Translations under genes and position numbers: made by a program
Assembly: GCA_023138875.1 (NCBI GenBank)
Contig: JAGLOO010000008.1
Coordinates: 23,908 to 87,907, forward strand
Reading direction: 5' to 3'
Length of the DNA stretch: 64,000 nucleotides
Origin: Bacteroidales bacterium
GTDB lineage: Bacteria > Bacteroidota > Bacteroidia > Bacteroidales > GCA-2748055
In this document: one piece after another, positions 1-8,475 of the stretch
Layout of the letters: each line of letters starts with the position of its first letter
Position numbering within the stretch: position 1 is the stretch's first letter
The notes under the pieces: generated by a model
Databases searched by the model: none
Seen by the model: only the letters and a program-made list of their open reading frames with translations
Told to the model about the DNA's origin: nothing

Positions 1-827
1 TCTGAGGAGAAAGTATGCCGGATGGTATCCTGCAGCTTGATGCTGAAAAAATCACTGCTATCCATGGCAACTGACATTCCATAGGGATTGATCAGGACCC
101 CTGTTACGAGGTAGGGATACTGCTCCCCGTCGTCGGTTATCAGCATGGTGGAATACCTGGTGCACTTCAGGCTCCATCGGTCCTTTTCCGGTGCAACCGG
201 GACTGTGCCCGAATCAAAAGAAAAATATACGTAGCTAAAGTCCGAAGCTTTCTCAATGAGGAGGGTCTGCTCATCAGAGCCATCCAGGGCTGCATGTCTC
301 AACAGGTAGTTCCCGTCTTCGATGTCAAGTGTGGTTTTTCTCTTGCCCGTATTCTGCCCCTCTGGCCCCAGGCCCAGGTCGATGACGTAAACGTATTGGA
401 GCGATTGCAGGGAGTCGCCCGACTTATCGTACCACTGCCCAATGGCTGTACTGTCAGGATCTCCGCCGGAGTGGTCAAAGTTCATCTCCAGTCCCTCGTC
501 CGAATCCACCTGCTGAAAGCTGGTATCCATGGAATTACCTGCAAGCATCATTTTTGCTGAATTGAGGATTACATGCCATTCGTCCACTTTACATTCAAAG
601 GCCAGGTCCCAGTCATAAATGGAATTTGATGCCTGGATAGAATAGGTGGAAAGATCAAGAAAGACCTGTGTATGATAGCTCTCCCCCAGTTCCACCGACA
701 GGGTTTCCAACTCTCCGGATTTGTGCACAGGAACAATCTCATCCTCTTCGAAGCAGGAGGTTAATAGCAGAGAGGCAGCCAGGAATACGGGCAGAAGGGG
801 GCCTGTCAGATGCTTTCTAGCTGTCAT
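1..827 (-). CDS. HmuY-like haem-binding lipoprotein (partial, C-terminus outside window)
   Basis: An open frame runs from ATG at 827 to the left edge with no stop (about 275 residues visible). The N-terminus has a hydrophobic segment ending in the lipobox LLTSC, so it is predicted to be a lipoprotein. Further on it shows a YDWDLAF segment, then WSLKCTRY and YPYLVTGVLINPYG, the two-part pattern of HmuY-type haem-binding proteins (a WDLxFTxY strand and a YLVTGVLxN strand). HmuY of Porphyromonas takes haem from host proteins and passes it to its TonB receptor. The start codon lies inside the last codons of the upstream receptor gene (11-nt overlap), so the two are translationally coupled and probably work as a pair. 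This frame does not show up as a closed ORF because it is cut by the window end. HmuY family membership is likely; the ligand is inferred. Confidence 0.75.
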   Translation of the reverse strand, partial: MTARKHLTGPLLPVFLAASLLLTSCFEEDEIVPVHKSGELETLSVELGESYHTQVFLDLSTYSIQASNSIYDWDLAFECKVDEWHVILNSAKMMLAGNSMDTSFQQVDSDEGLEMNFDHSGGDPDSTAIGQWYDKSGDSLQSLQYVYVIDLGLGPEGQNTGKRKTTLDIEDGNYLLRHAALDGSDEQTLLIEKASDFSYVYFSFDSGTVPVAPEKDRWSLKCTRYSTMLITDDGEQYPYLVTGVLINPYGMSVAMDSSDFFSIKLQDTIRHTFSS

Positions 828-3036
828 ATTTCACGAAGTTTAATTTGAGCCCGAGGAAAAAGGTTCTTCCCCATCCGATGATGGAGGAAGCATCACCGCC
901 GTGAGCGCTGCCTCCGGATGTAGATCCCTGAATCACTGTATTGTTGAACACATTTTTCACTCCGGTGGAGAGGGTGATTTTCCGGGTAAAAAAAGACTTC
1001 GACAGGCTGATGTCCATGTGGTGGTAGTCGTTCATGTAGGTGATATTGACCTCACCGGCATCATCATAGCTGTACAGGGGGTAGCGGCCGAAGTATTTAT
1101 AAAACACGGAGAAATTTGCACTGTTTTTCAGGAATTTCACCGCCAGGCTGGCATTGGCATTTGTACTGAAAATGAAGCGGTCCGACTCGTAGTAATCATC
1201 CCTGCGGCCGGTTTCCGCTATACCCGCCTGAATGTCCATAAAACGTCCCGGGCTCAGCGACAGGGTAAAAGCACCTCCCAGCGATTCATACTTACCGATA
1301 TTCTCGTTGCGGTAATGGAGGGGGTTGTCAGGGTCCACCTGGACAAGGGTGATCTTGTTGAAGATCTGGTTGTAGAAGGCACTCAGCCGGATCTCGGTAT
1401 GTTTCTTCAGCAAAGAAGCCTTTTTGTTGACCGCAAAATTGAAGTTATGGGAGTTTTCAGCCTTCAGATCCTCATTTCCTTCCACCTGGTGATTGCTGTC
1501 ATAGAAAAACAGGTATAGCTCCTTCAGGGAAGGAGCCCTGAAACCCCGTGCATAGGAAAGGCGAATGCTCGACTGTGGCAACTGGTATTTTACATTGACC
1601 GAAGGAACTACCGGTGCTTTGTATTTGGTATTATAAGCCAGTCTTACCGCCGGCTGAAAGATCAATCTTTTGTTCAGGTGCCATTGCAGGTTGGCAAACA
1701 GGGCATAGTCGCCAATGTCCTCGTAATTGTTCTTAATTCTTTTGCCTGTGGCGGTTTCCAGGTTTACATCCACGCCCAGCTGGTACTGGAGCTTCCTGTC
1801 CTCTCCAAGTGAATTATAAGCACCCCGTACCACGAAAGCATTGAATACTGAGGTGTCGTTGTCGCTCTCATTAGGACTGAGAGTGGTTTCCAGGGTGGTC
1901 AGGTCCTTCAGGTACTTGTTCTTGGTCCTTGAATAATAGGAGTAAGAAAGCAGCAGGTCCAGGTTGGCCGAATTTTTAAACTCGTAGAATCCGTTTGTAC
2001 TGCCATTCAGGCGCCGGGTATAGTACCAGGTATCGTGCCCTTTATCATAATACGGGGGGGAAGGATTGTTCCGGTCCAGCAGGCGCTCATTGAAATAATC
2101 AAGCTTGTTCTTGATCTTCAGCCTGTCCCTGCTATAGGCATATTGCAGGCCGGCCACATATTGTTCCTTGGGTTTCCACTGCTTCCAGCGCGAATCCGGG
2201 TCGGTGGAGTATCCCTGGAAAAAATTCCTTCCCAGTTTCAGCCCCATATCGTGTCCTTTACGCTTCAGGTAGGCATTCCCGTTGAAGTTGTAGACCCCCA
2301 CCGACTCATAATGGGAGTCCAGATCGGCTTTGAAACTGGCGTACTTGTTTTCCTTGGTTATGATGTTGATCACCCCTCCAAGGGCATTGCTGCCATATAT
2401 GACCGACATGGGGCCTTCCACGATTTCCACATGGTCCACTTCATTCAGGTTGATCTGACTCAAATCGATATTCCCGTTCAACCGGCCGATGACAGGGACA
2501 CCATCCACAAGGATCTTGATGTTTTCACCGGAGATTCCCTGCAGCTTCAGGGAAGAACCCGTGGAAGGATCATTGTTGATCTGGATGTTCAGGTCTGTAT
2601 TGAGCAGCTCGGCCAGGTTGTTGGAAGCCTTGCGCTCAATTTTTTCAGAACCGATCACCTTGATGTTGTAGATGGACCTGTCGACCGGTATGGGCCGATT
2701 CTGTCCGGTTACTACCACCTCGTCGAGGCTGAGTGATCCGGGGAGCAATTCATAGTTAATTGAGGGCTGGTAGTGGCTTATGGTATCCAGGAGGGTCTCG
2801 TATCCCATAAAAGAAACACTTACCAGTGTTCTCCCGGTATAAGTAAGGATGGCCTTCCCGTCCAGGTCCGTGGTCATATAATTCGTAGTTCCGTAATCCA
2901 GGTCCTCTGTGCAAACATGGCAGAAGGGCAGAAACTCACCGCTCTCCCCGTCTCTTACCAGGATATGGATGATCCGTTCCTGGGAAAAGGCCTGGTATCC
3001 CAGGATACAAAAGATAAAAAGTAGCAGTCGCTTCAT
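817..3036 (-). CDS. TonB-dependent receptor, HmuR-like haem/iron uptake
   Basis: Outer-membrane TonB-dependent receptor of 739 residues from the preferred start MKRLLLF (an in-frame ATG lies 6 codons upstream at 3054, but it abuts the T-run of a stem-loop). It has a signal peptide ending near AFSQ, a carboxypeptidase-regulatory-like beta-sandwich (about residues 20-100), the linker LDEVVVTGQNRP, a plug with the VEGPMSVIYGSNALGGVINIIT pattern in two blocks, and a long aromatic-rich beta-barrel ending FFLGLKLNFVKYDS. The barrel segment RLSYARGFRAPSLKELYLFF matches the conserved stretch of haem, cobalamin and siderophore receptors. The flanking HmuY-domain genes make haem or a related metalloporphyrin the best guess. 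The exact substrate cannot be read from the sequence. Confidence 0.88.
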   Translation of the reverse strand: MKRLLLFIFCILGYQAFSQERIIHILVRDGESGEFLPFCHVCTEDLDYGTTNYMTTDLDGKAILTYTGRTLVSVSFMGYETLLDTISHYQPSINYELLPGSLSLDEVVVTGQNRPIPVDRSIYNIKVIGSEKIERKASNNLAELLNTDLNIQINNDPSTGSSLKLQGISGENIKILVDGVPVIGRLNGNIDLSQINLNEVDHVEIVEGPMSVIYGSNALGGVINIITKENKYASFKADLDSHYESVGVYNFNGNAYLKRKGHDMGLKLGRNFFQGYSTDPDSRWKQWKPKEQYVAGLQYAYSRDRLKIKNKLDYFNERLLDRNNPSPPYYDKGHDTWYYTRRLNGSTNGFYEFKNSANLDLLLSYSYYSRTKNKYLKDLTTLETTLSPNESDNDTSVFNAFVVRGAYNSLGEDRKLQYQLGVDVNLETATGKRIKNNYEDIGDYALFANLQWHLNKRLIFQPAVRLAYNTKYKAPVVPSVNVKYQLPQSSIRLSYARGFRAPSLKELYLFFYDSNHQVEGNEDLKAENSHNFNFAVNKKASLLKKHTEIRLSAFYNQIFNKITLVQVDPDNPLHYRNENIGKYESLGGAFTLSLSPGRFMDIQAGIAETGRRDDYYESDRFIFSTNANASLAVKFLKNSANFSVFYKYFGRYPLYSYDDAGEVNITYMNDYHHMDISLSKSFFTRKITLSTGVKNVFNNTVIQGSTSGGSAHGGDASSIIGWGRTFFLGLKLNFVKYDS

Positions 3037-3056
3037 TCTAAGAATTAAACTCATTT

Positions 3057-3093
3057 AAAAAGTGCCTGTCCGAAATGCAGGTTTCGGACAGGC
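3057..3093 (-). terminator. Intra-operon stem-loop with T-tract (attenuator-like)
   Basis: A perfect 12-bp inverted repeat (3064-3075 with 3082-3093, 6-nt loop) sits between the sorting-domain HmuY-like gene and the TonB receptor gene. Read on the minus strand it is followed by CACTTTTT, so it looks like an intrinsic terminator inside the operon. It would lower expression of the receptor and downstream lipoprotein relative to the upstream genes, or protect the 3' end of the upstream message. Confidence 0.7.
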
Positions 3094-3105
3094 CCGTACT
3101 CACAA

Positions 3106-4362
3106 TTACTGTTTCAGAAACTTGTTATGGCTTACGTAGTTTTCTGCTTCTACAATAATCGTATACATTCCAGTTTGAAGGTGACCTATAGAGAGGGCAT
3201 GCTGATCGAATCCCCCGGCGGTGATGGCCTGCTGATGAACCATCTGTCCGGCCGTGTTATACATACGGACCCGGACATCGCCCCGGGCATCCAGTACAAT
3301 GGTGATGTGATCGCTGGCAGGATTGGGGTAAAGCTCTAGCATGCTGATCTCAAGTGTTGCCCCAGTGGATGTGGGTGCATCCAGGAGCTTCTGTTCAAAG
3401 GTGTATTTGCCTTCCGAACTACCCGTGAAAGCGGTGAAATACATCTTCCAGTAGGTGGAATCTGTTCCTTCGGCATTCATGACCTTTGCAAAGAAAACCC
3501 GGTCATCATCCAACACATAGGCCATGCTGCCCATATCAAAGGTTTTCCAGTCGGACCCGATAACACTGATGGTATCTTTGAAGTCGCTTTCGGAAAAGGT
3601 TTCGTAATCTGCCTGCGCAACCCCGCTCACTTCCTGAAGGCTTACCCTGGCAGAATTGGCCAGTACACCGGTCACATAGTAGGGGATCGTATAGTCATAG
3701 TACTTGGTAAATACCAGGTCCCAGTCCGCCGAGGTGGATTCATTCTCCACGACTTGCTTTGATTCCAGGGAATAGGAAATGTGGTTCTTATCCATGTAGG
3801 GATCAGCCTCAAGGGTGTCGGTATGCTCATCGGTTCCATCCAGGTTGGCAAACTTGAAGATCCAGGTATTGGCACCTGAATTGGGATCCTTATCCACTAT
3901 CCAGAGTTTTTTATAGCTCCCGGAAGCGGTAAGGATCACATACAGGCTGTCTCCTACAATATGGTGATTTGCCATGCTGTAACGTCCCCAACCGTAATCA
4001 AAATCATCCCCTTCCACCTGGTTCTGCATAAAGGCTCCTTCATCCCATGATGCAATGGAATTATACAATGGAGTCCAGGTCATCCCGGTGGTGTCCAGTG
4101 TTTCCCATGCGCTGATATCCCCACCCGTGTAGGTGTAGAGTTCAACCATTGCTCCGCTATTGGCCAGAATATTGATCCCGTACCTGTTCGTTGGAAAACT
4201 CAGGTCCCATGCGGTTCTGTCCGATGTGGAAACTGTACCGCCTGTGAAGCTGTAATAGGCTTCATTTGCATATCCTGCACCTGTGACCACGTCGACAGTT
4301 GACTGTGCAAAAGCACTCATCACAAATACGCATGCTGCTAAAAGTGTAAAAGTTCTCTTCAT
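3106..4362 (-). CDS. Secreted HmuY-domain protein with type IX sorting tail
   Basis: 418 residues. A Sec signal peptide (MKRTFTLLAACVFVMSAFAQ) is followed by a repeat-like pair of HmuY-type segments: TAWDLSFPTNRYGINIL (about 50-67) and the canonical ADWDLVFTKYYDY with YYVTGVLANSARVSL (about 213-245). The last 80 residues form a type A type IX secretion C-terminal domain: LELYPNPASDHITIVL, then GMYTIIVEAEN and the terminal KFLKQ. The protein should therefore cross the outer membrane through the T9SS and be attached to the surface or released, unlike the HmuY lipoprotein downstream. Its stop is separated from the TonB gene by the stem-loop at 3057-3093, and its start lies 1 bp after the stop of the FMN/Fe-S gene. 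A role as a secreted haem scavenger is inferred from the domain and the operon. Confidence 0.78.
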   Translation of the reverse strand: MKRTFTLLAACVFVMSAFAQSTVDVVTGAGYANEAYYSFTGGTVSTSDRTAWDLSFPTNRYGINILANSGAMVELYTYTGGDISAWETLDTTGMTWTPLYNSIASWDEGAFMQNQVEGDDFDYGWGRYSMANHHIVGDSLYVILTASGSYKKLWIVDKDPNSGANTWIFKFANLDGTDEHTDTLEADPYMDKNHISYSLESKQVVENESTSADWDLVFTKYYDYTIPYYVTGVLANSARVSLQEVSGVAQADYETFSESDFKDTISVIGSDWKTFDMGSMAYVLDDDRVFFAKVMNAEGTDSTYWKMYFTAFTGSSEGKYTFEQKLLDAPTSTGATLEISMLELYPNPASDHITIVLDARGDVRVRMYNTAGQMVHQQAITAGGFDQHALSIGHLQTGMYTIIVEAENYVSHNKFLKQ

Positions 4363-4363
4363 G

Positions 4364-5695
4364 TTAAATTGTTTTATGTATTGATTTGTATGAATCTGAT
4401 TTGAATCTCTTCTCTGCCAGGTCCGATACGGTATCCAGGACGCAGCCTGTTGGGCACAGGGCCCGGCACCAGAGATTTGGTACCCTGAGTGATATAAGAA
4501 CCATCCCCAGTGAAACCCAGAACATCACGCTGCTCAACTCCTCACCGAAGAGGTGAGGAAAGAGTTCATAACGGGACAGGATATCCAGTCCGGCCAGGTA
4601 CCCGGCAATGATAAACACCGCTACTGCATAGCGTATTAGCCTCAACTGCCTGTTGGTCAGGAAGAATTGCTTTTTGGGGAAAGGCGATATCTTCTGTACC
4701 AGGCGCTGGGCGTTCCCGTATGGACAGACATGCTTGCAGTAGCTGTTCCTGAACCAGATGGCAGATACCAGGACCAGGCCGATGTAGGCAATGGTAAAAA
4801 CAGACAGACCCCTGCTTGCAAAAGCCTGGATGAACAGCAAAAAAGTAAAAGAAGAATTCAGGTAAAAACCCAGCCAGGCAAGGGAGACCAACGATACAAT
4901 CAGGATCACCGGTTTTCTGCGAAATTTCCGTAAACTCATTGCCAGGAACATTATTACCAGGAGTGCCAGGTTCAGGATCCATATCCTGCTCAGTTTTGCT
5001 TCTACCAAAAATGAACCAGTCCCCCGTGAAGGAAAGGCCTCGAATGAGGCCCAGTAAAGCTCGTTCACAGCCCGGGCAACTGCCACGCTGCTAATGGTGG
5101 CACCTGAAACCGCATCCAGGGTATGACTGCGATCCAGCTCCAGGCCGGTGTACTGAGTGAAATATCCGGCGGTGCTCATCTTCCTCAGGTAGAATGGGGT
5201 CTCCGATGATCCCTTGTAGATCAGGCTGTCCATCTTCCCATCATTGCCCATGACCAGGGCCAGATCGATGGGACCGTTAAAACCTTTCACATTACTCATT
5301 CCGTTGTTTTCCATATACAGCGAGAAATCCTCCAGTTCTGCAAACAGGAAACCGGATTTGCTACTTACCCTTAGCGGATCCACTCCAAGATCATTGCTGA
5401 TCCTGGAGCTGAATTCACTATCCGATTCCGATGAACCGATGCATATTTGCCCGAATCCCTGAGTGGTCCCAGGCTTCGCTCCTATCATACCAAACCCTCC
5501 TTCTGTTTCTTCCTCCAGGTCAAGCAGGCCAAAACCTCCCAAAGCATCAGGATCATCACCAAAAATGGTTCCTCCCTCATCCTGGTAAGCTTTTATGGCC
5601 ATATCCCTGTTCTTTTCAGGAAGGATCAGGATCAAGCCTGTCAGCACAAGAACCAGCGCGCTCACCAGTATTTTCCTGAGATATTTCAGATTCAA
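4364..5695 (-). CDS. NosR-like FMN-binding / 4Fe-4S membrane protein
   Basis: 443 residues. An N-terminal membrane anchor (about 9-27) leads into an extracytoplasmic FMN-binding domain with the DAVSGATISS motif (about 193-203), where the threonine of SGAT carries covalent FMN in the NosR/RnfG/NqrC family. Then come about five membrane helices (about 233-400) and two cytoplasmic-side cysteine clusters, CKHVCPYGNAQRL (about 317-329) and CRALCPTGC (about 408-416), as in NosR/NapH/CcoG-type polyferredoxins. The layout suits electron transfer across the inner membrane from Fe-S to FMN. It sits between the HmuY-domain gene (1 bp gap) and the chelatase lipoprotein gene (16 bp gap), so reduction of haem iron or of a porphyrin outside the cytoplasm is a plausible role. 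That role is inference. Between residues 40 and 85 it has a Gly/Asp/Glu-rich insertion of unknown meaning. Confidence 0.8.
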   Translation of the reverse strand: MNLKYLRKILVSALVLVLTGLILILPEKNRDMAIKAYQDEGGTIFGDDPDALGGFGLLDLEEETEGGFGMIGAKPGTTQGFGQICIGSSESDSEFSSRISNDLGVDPLRVSSKSGFLFAELEDFSLYMENNGMSNVKGFNGPIDLALVMGNDGKMDSLIYKGSSETPFYLRKMSTAGYFTQYTGLELDRSHTLDAVSGATISSVAVARAVNELYWASFEAFPSRGTGSFLVEAKLSRIWILNLALLVIMFLAMSLRKFRRKPVILIVSLVSLAWLGFYLNSSFTFLLFIQAFASRGLSVFTIAYIGLVLVSAIWFRNSYCKHVCPYGNAQRLVQKISPFPKKQFFLTNRQLRLIRYAVAVFIIAGYLAGLDILSRYELFPHLFGEELSSVMFWVSLGMVLISLRVPNLWCRALCPTGCVLDTVSDLAEKRFKSDSYKSIHKTI

Positions 5696-5711
5696 AAGTT
5701 TTGAATGCGTG

Positions 5712-6629
5712 TTACTTAAGGGTTTCTGCTACAATGTCGATCACCCACCTGTCGATCTCAGGATCTGGAAGCACGGCATCCGGCTTGTAGAGCACCCCCT
5801 CCCCGGAGGGATCCCCGGCCTGGATTCCCTCTACGATATTGCCTTCCTGGAATTTTTCATCCACAGCTACAAGTATGGGTATGACCACCGCCTTTTCTTT
5901 CACAGAAAGCACCTGTTCCACAGCTCTTGCTGTTGGTTTGGAATCGAAATGCACGATGTGTCCGCACCAGGCGTAGCTAATGTGATCCATTTCTTCCTGA
6001 GCTTTCAGGTATTTCCCGATTTCCACGATCAGCTCCGTCCACTGTTGCTCGTAGGGTTTGGAACCGTAGGCCACCAGTACCACACCTTCATTGCCTTTAT
6101 CTTGGCTGAGATCCCGGTAGCGCCGGGCCACATTTTTCTTAAGATAGCCCGGGAAGTCCAGCAGGGGAGTCAGGGTAACACTGGCTTCAGGCTGGTACAC
6201 CTCAATCCCTTCCTCTTTAAGCTTGCCCTGTACATCAGGATTGGACTGCATGCCTACAATGTTCTGGATATCGTCGGCCGTATGTGTACTTACTGTCAGG
6301 AAAAGAGGAACGATGATAACCTCAGAAAACCCTTCCTGGTCGAAGGTTTTCAGCTGCGAAGCAATACTGGGCTCGGTATACTCCATAAAGGCGGAACGGA
6401 CCTCGGCCACTCCTGTTTTCAGGATCTCTGCTTCCACACGGGTTTCAACGTCCAGGAGCATCTGGCGCCAATTGGGGGAATGCGACCCATGGCTTACGAT
6501 CAGGACCCCGATTTTTGCTTCGCCTTCAGTCTCATCCTGGTTTTGGGTCCGGGTATTCGTGTCCGGTCTTGAATTACAGGAAAAAAGCAGCAAGGAGCTG
6601 GCAACAATTATAAACAGTCGTAATTTCAT
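5712..6629 (-). CDS. Exported CbiK/CbiX-like chelatase lipoprotein
   Basis: 305 residues. A hydrophobic N-terminus ends in the lipobox LLFSC (Cys18), so this chelatase-fold protein is predicted to be exported and lipidated. The fold is a two-half class II chelatase: the first half has VLIVSHGSHSPNW (about 42-54, His47/His50) and LFLTVSTHTADD (about 110-121), and the second half has VLVAYGSKPYEQQW and SYAWCGHIVHFDS. Sirohydrochlorin cobaltochelatases normally act in the cytoplasm, making cobalt-sirohydrochlorin for B12. Desulfovibrio has a periplasmic CbiK that binds haem, and HmuS-type proteins of haem operons remove iron from haem. Between HmuY-type genes and ABC transporters, a role in haem iron removal or metal exchange is more plausible than B12 synthesis, but unproven. 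No other cobalamin genes are present. Confidence 0.78.
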   Translation of the reverse strand: MKLRLFIIVASSLLLFSCNSRPDTNTRTQNQDETEGEAKIGVLIVSHGSHSPNWRQMLLDVETRVEAEILKTGVAEVRSAFMEYTEPSIASQLKTFDQEGFSEVIIVPLFLTVSTHTADDIQNIVGMQSNPDVQGKLKEEGIEVYQPEASVTLTPLLDFPGYLKKNVARRYRDLSQDKGNEGVVLVAYGSKPYEQQWTELIVEIGKYLKAQEEMDHISYAWCGHIVHFDSKPTARAVEQVLSVKEKAVVIPILVAVDEKFQEGNIVEGIQAGDPSGEGVLYKPDAVLPDPEIDRWVIDIVAETLK

Positions 6630-6741
6630 ATGCGCTTATTTAGATTAAATCAAGTGCAAAAATAGTCACCGAATCTTCCGCATACAATCCCAAATAGTAG
6701 TGATTTTATGCCTACGAAGGAATCCCTGTCAGCAAATGAGA

Positions 6742-8475
6742 TCAGTCCATAGACATCTGTCTGTCAACCATCCCGGCAAATATACCCCCTTCAAGAATCA
6801 ACTTCTGCGGATCCCCGTTTTCCACTACTTCCCCCTTGTGCAGGACCACCACTTTGTCTGCATTGGCTACGGTGCGCATGCGGTGGGCAATGATGATCAC
6901 GGTCTTGTCCCGGATCAGCTCGGAAATCCCGGCCTGGATCAGGGTCTCATTTTCTACATCTATGGATGCTGTGGCTTCATCCAGAAGCACAATAGGTGCA
7001 TCCTTTAGAAGAGCGCGGGCAATTGAAATACGCTGACGCTCACCGCCCGACAGGGTTTCCCCGTTCTCCCCGATTACTGTCTGATATCCTTCCGGCAGGC
7101 GGGATACAAACTCATCGCAACGGGCCAGGCGGGCCACCTTCACTACTTCTTCATCGGAGGCATCCCGGCGTCCCAGGCGGATGTTTTCCATTACAGAAGC
7201 ATTGAAGAGGACCACATCCTGGAAGACTACAGAATAGTGTTTCAACAGCACTTCCGGATCAATGCCACTGATATCTTCCCCTCCTAGCAGGATCCGGCCG
7301 CAACTGGCATCCCAGAAGCGGGCCGCCAGCTTGGCCGAGGTGGTTTTCCCTCCCCCAGAGGGCCCTACCAGTGCAGTGATTTCCCCCTGTCTGGCTGTGA
7401 AGTTCACATCACTTAATACCTGCTTGTCGCTTTCATAGGAGAAATCTACATGTTCAAAAGTGATATCGAAACTGGCTGGCGAGAACTCCTCCAGGCCCTG
7501 CTGTACGGGAAGAGCTTCCATTTCGCGCATGCGCCTGATGCGGATATCCAGGTAGAAAAGAGCGGCCAGACTATTAAAGACCTCGTTTACAGGTTCGTAA
7601 ATACGGGAAGCAATCATTAGGAAGATCAGGAAAATGAACAGATCAATGGTCCCGGCCGTCAGCAGCCTGGCACCCACGATGATAACCGTTGCCAGGCCAA
7701 GTTTGAGCAGAACTACAGAAACATTCAGCAGCATCCCATTCAGGAGTTCCCCGCTGATCAGGCTTTTTTCATAGCGGCCCAGTTTATTCTCCAGTCTATC
7801 CCGGTATCTGTGCTCCAGCCGGTAGGCCTTGATCTCCTGGATGGTGTCCAGGCCTTCCTGGATATGCTCGCTCACATCCCTCTTCCGATCATAAATGACC
7901 CGGTGGTTCTTCATTTGGAATTTCTTGGAAAGGAAAAAGGCAAAAACTGCCAGGGGAACCACCCAGAACAGGGCCAACGAAAGCTGCCAGTTATAGAAGA
8001 AGAGACCAATGGCCATGAGCAGGATGCTGGCTGTAGCAGCAAACACCTGGGGTACCGCATGTGAAAAAGTATGCTCCAAGTCAGTGGTATCATTCATAAT
8101 GGTCGCCGTCAAGTCGGACAGGTTTTTCTCCCCGAAAAAGGCCAGGGGCAGGATGCGTAGTTTTTCGGCAAGATTTAGCCTCCTGTTGGCACTTTCAGTA
8201 TAGATGGCCAGATAGGTGCTTTTATACTGAAATACGGCAATCAACCACATGACCGCCATAAAGGCCAGGGCCAGAATAACATAGTACCAGAGACCGTGTG
8301 CAGGTGCAGATGCCGGATCAAAAACACCGCGCAGATAATCATCCAGGAAGAGAAAGATAAATACAGCCGGAAGCATCAGGGACAGGTTCAGCAAAGTGGT
8401 CCAGGCCACCGCCTTTAGAAAATCCACGGCGCCCTTTCGGGTCATGGCAAAACGATCCATCACAAAACTAAGCAT
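6742..8475 (-). CDS. Half-ABC transporter (permease-ATPase), partner of the upstream gene
   Basis: 577 residues: six membrane helices (about 20-310) fused to one ATPase domain with Walker A GPSGGGKTT (about 370), the ABC signature LSGGERQRISIARALL (about 473) and Walker B IVLLDEATASIDVENE. The gene begins inside the end of the preceding half-transporter gene (8-nt overlap) and has a near-perfect Shine-Dalgarno (AAAGGAGGTGAGCC before ATG), unusual for this phylum and decisive for the start. The pair resembles heterodimeric IrtA/IrtB and YbtP/YbtQ siderophore importers, which have an exporter fold but act in iron uptake. In this operon, import of iron, haem or a porphyrin derivative is favoured over drug export. 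A drug or lipid exporter is the alternative. Confidence 0.85.
   Translation of the reverse strand: MLSFVMDRFAMTRKGAVDFLKAVAWTTLLNLSLMLPAVFIFLFLDDYLRGVFDPASAPAHGLWYYVILALAFMAVMWLIAVFQYKSTYLAIYTESANRRLNLAEKLRILPLAFFGEKNLSDLTATIMNDTTDLEHTFSHAVPQVFAATASILLMAIGLFFYNWQLSLALFWVVPLAVFAFFLSKKFQMKNHRVIYDRKRDVSEHIQEGLDTIQEIKAYRLEHRYRDRLENKLGRYEKSLISGELLNGMLLNVSVVLLKLGLATVIIVGARLLTAGTIDLFIFLIFLMIASRIYEPVNEVFNSLAALFYLDIRIRRMREMEALPVQQGLEEFSPASFDITFEHVDFSYESDKQVLSDVNFTARQGEITALVGPSGGGKTTSAKLAARFWDASCGRILLGGEDISGIDPEVLLKHYSVVFQDVVLFNASVMENIRLGRRDASDEEVVKVARLARCDEFVSRLPEGYQTVIGENGETLSGGERQRISIARALLKDAPIVLLDEATASIDVENETLIQAGISELIRDKTVIIIAHRMRTVANADKVVVLHKGEVVENGDPQKLILEGGIFAGMVDRQMSMD

Noticed and set aside
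2035..2736. 233-codon plus-strand frame in the first TonB receptor gene
   Set aside because: Antisense shadow of the plug and early barrel; no start context or domain.
5595..6572. Long plus-strand open frame (325 codons) opposite the chelatase gene
   Set aside because: It mirrors a well-supported chelatase on the other strand and has no recognisable domain.
5712..6629. Reading the chelatase as part of cobalamin synthesis
   Set aside because: It carries a lipoprotein signal and has no cobalamin gene beside it.
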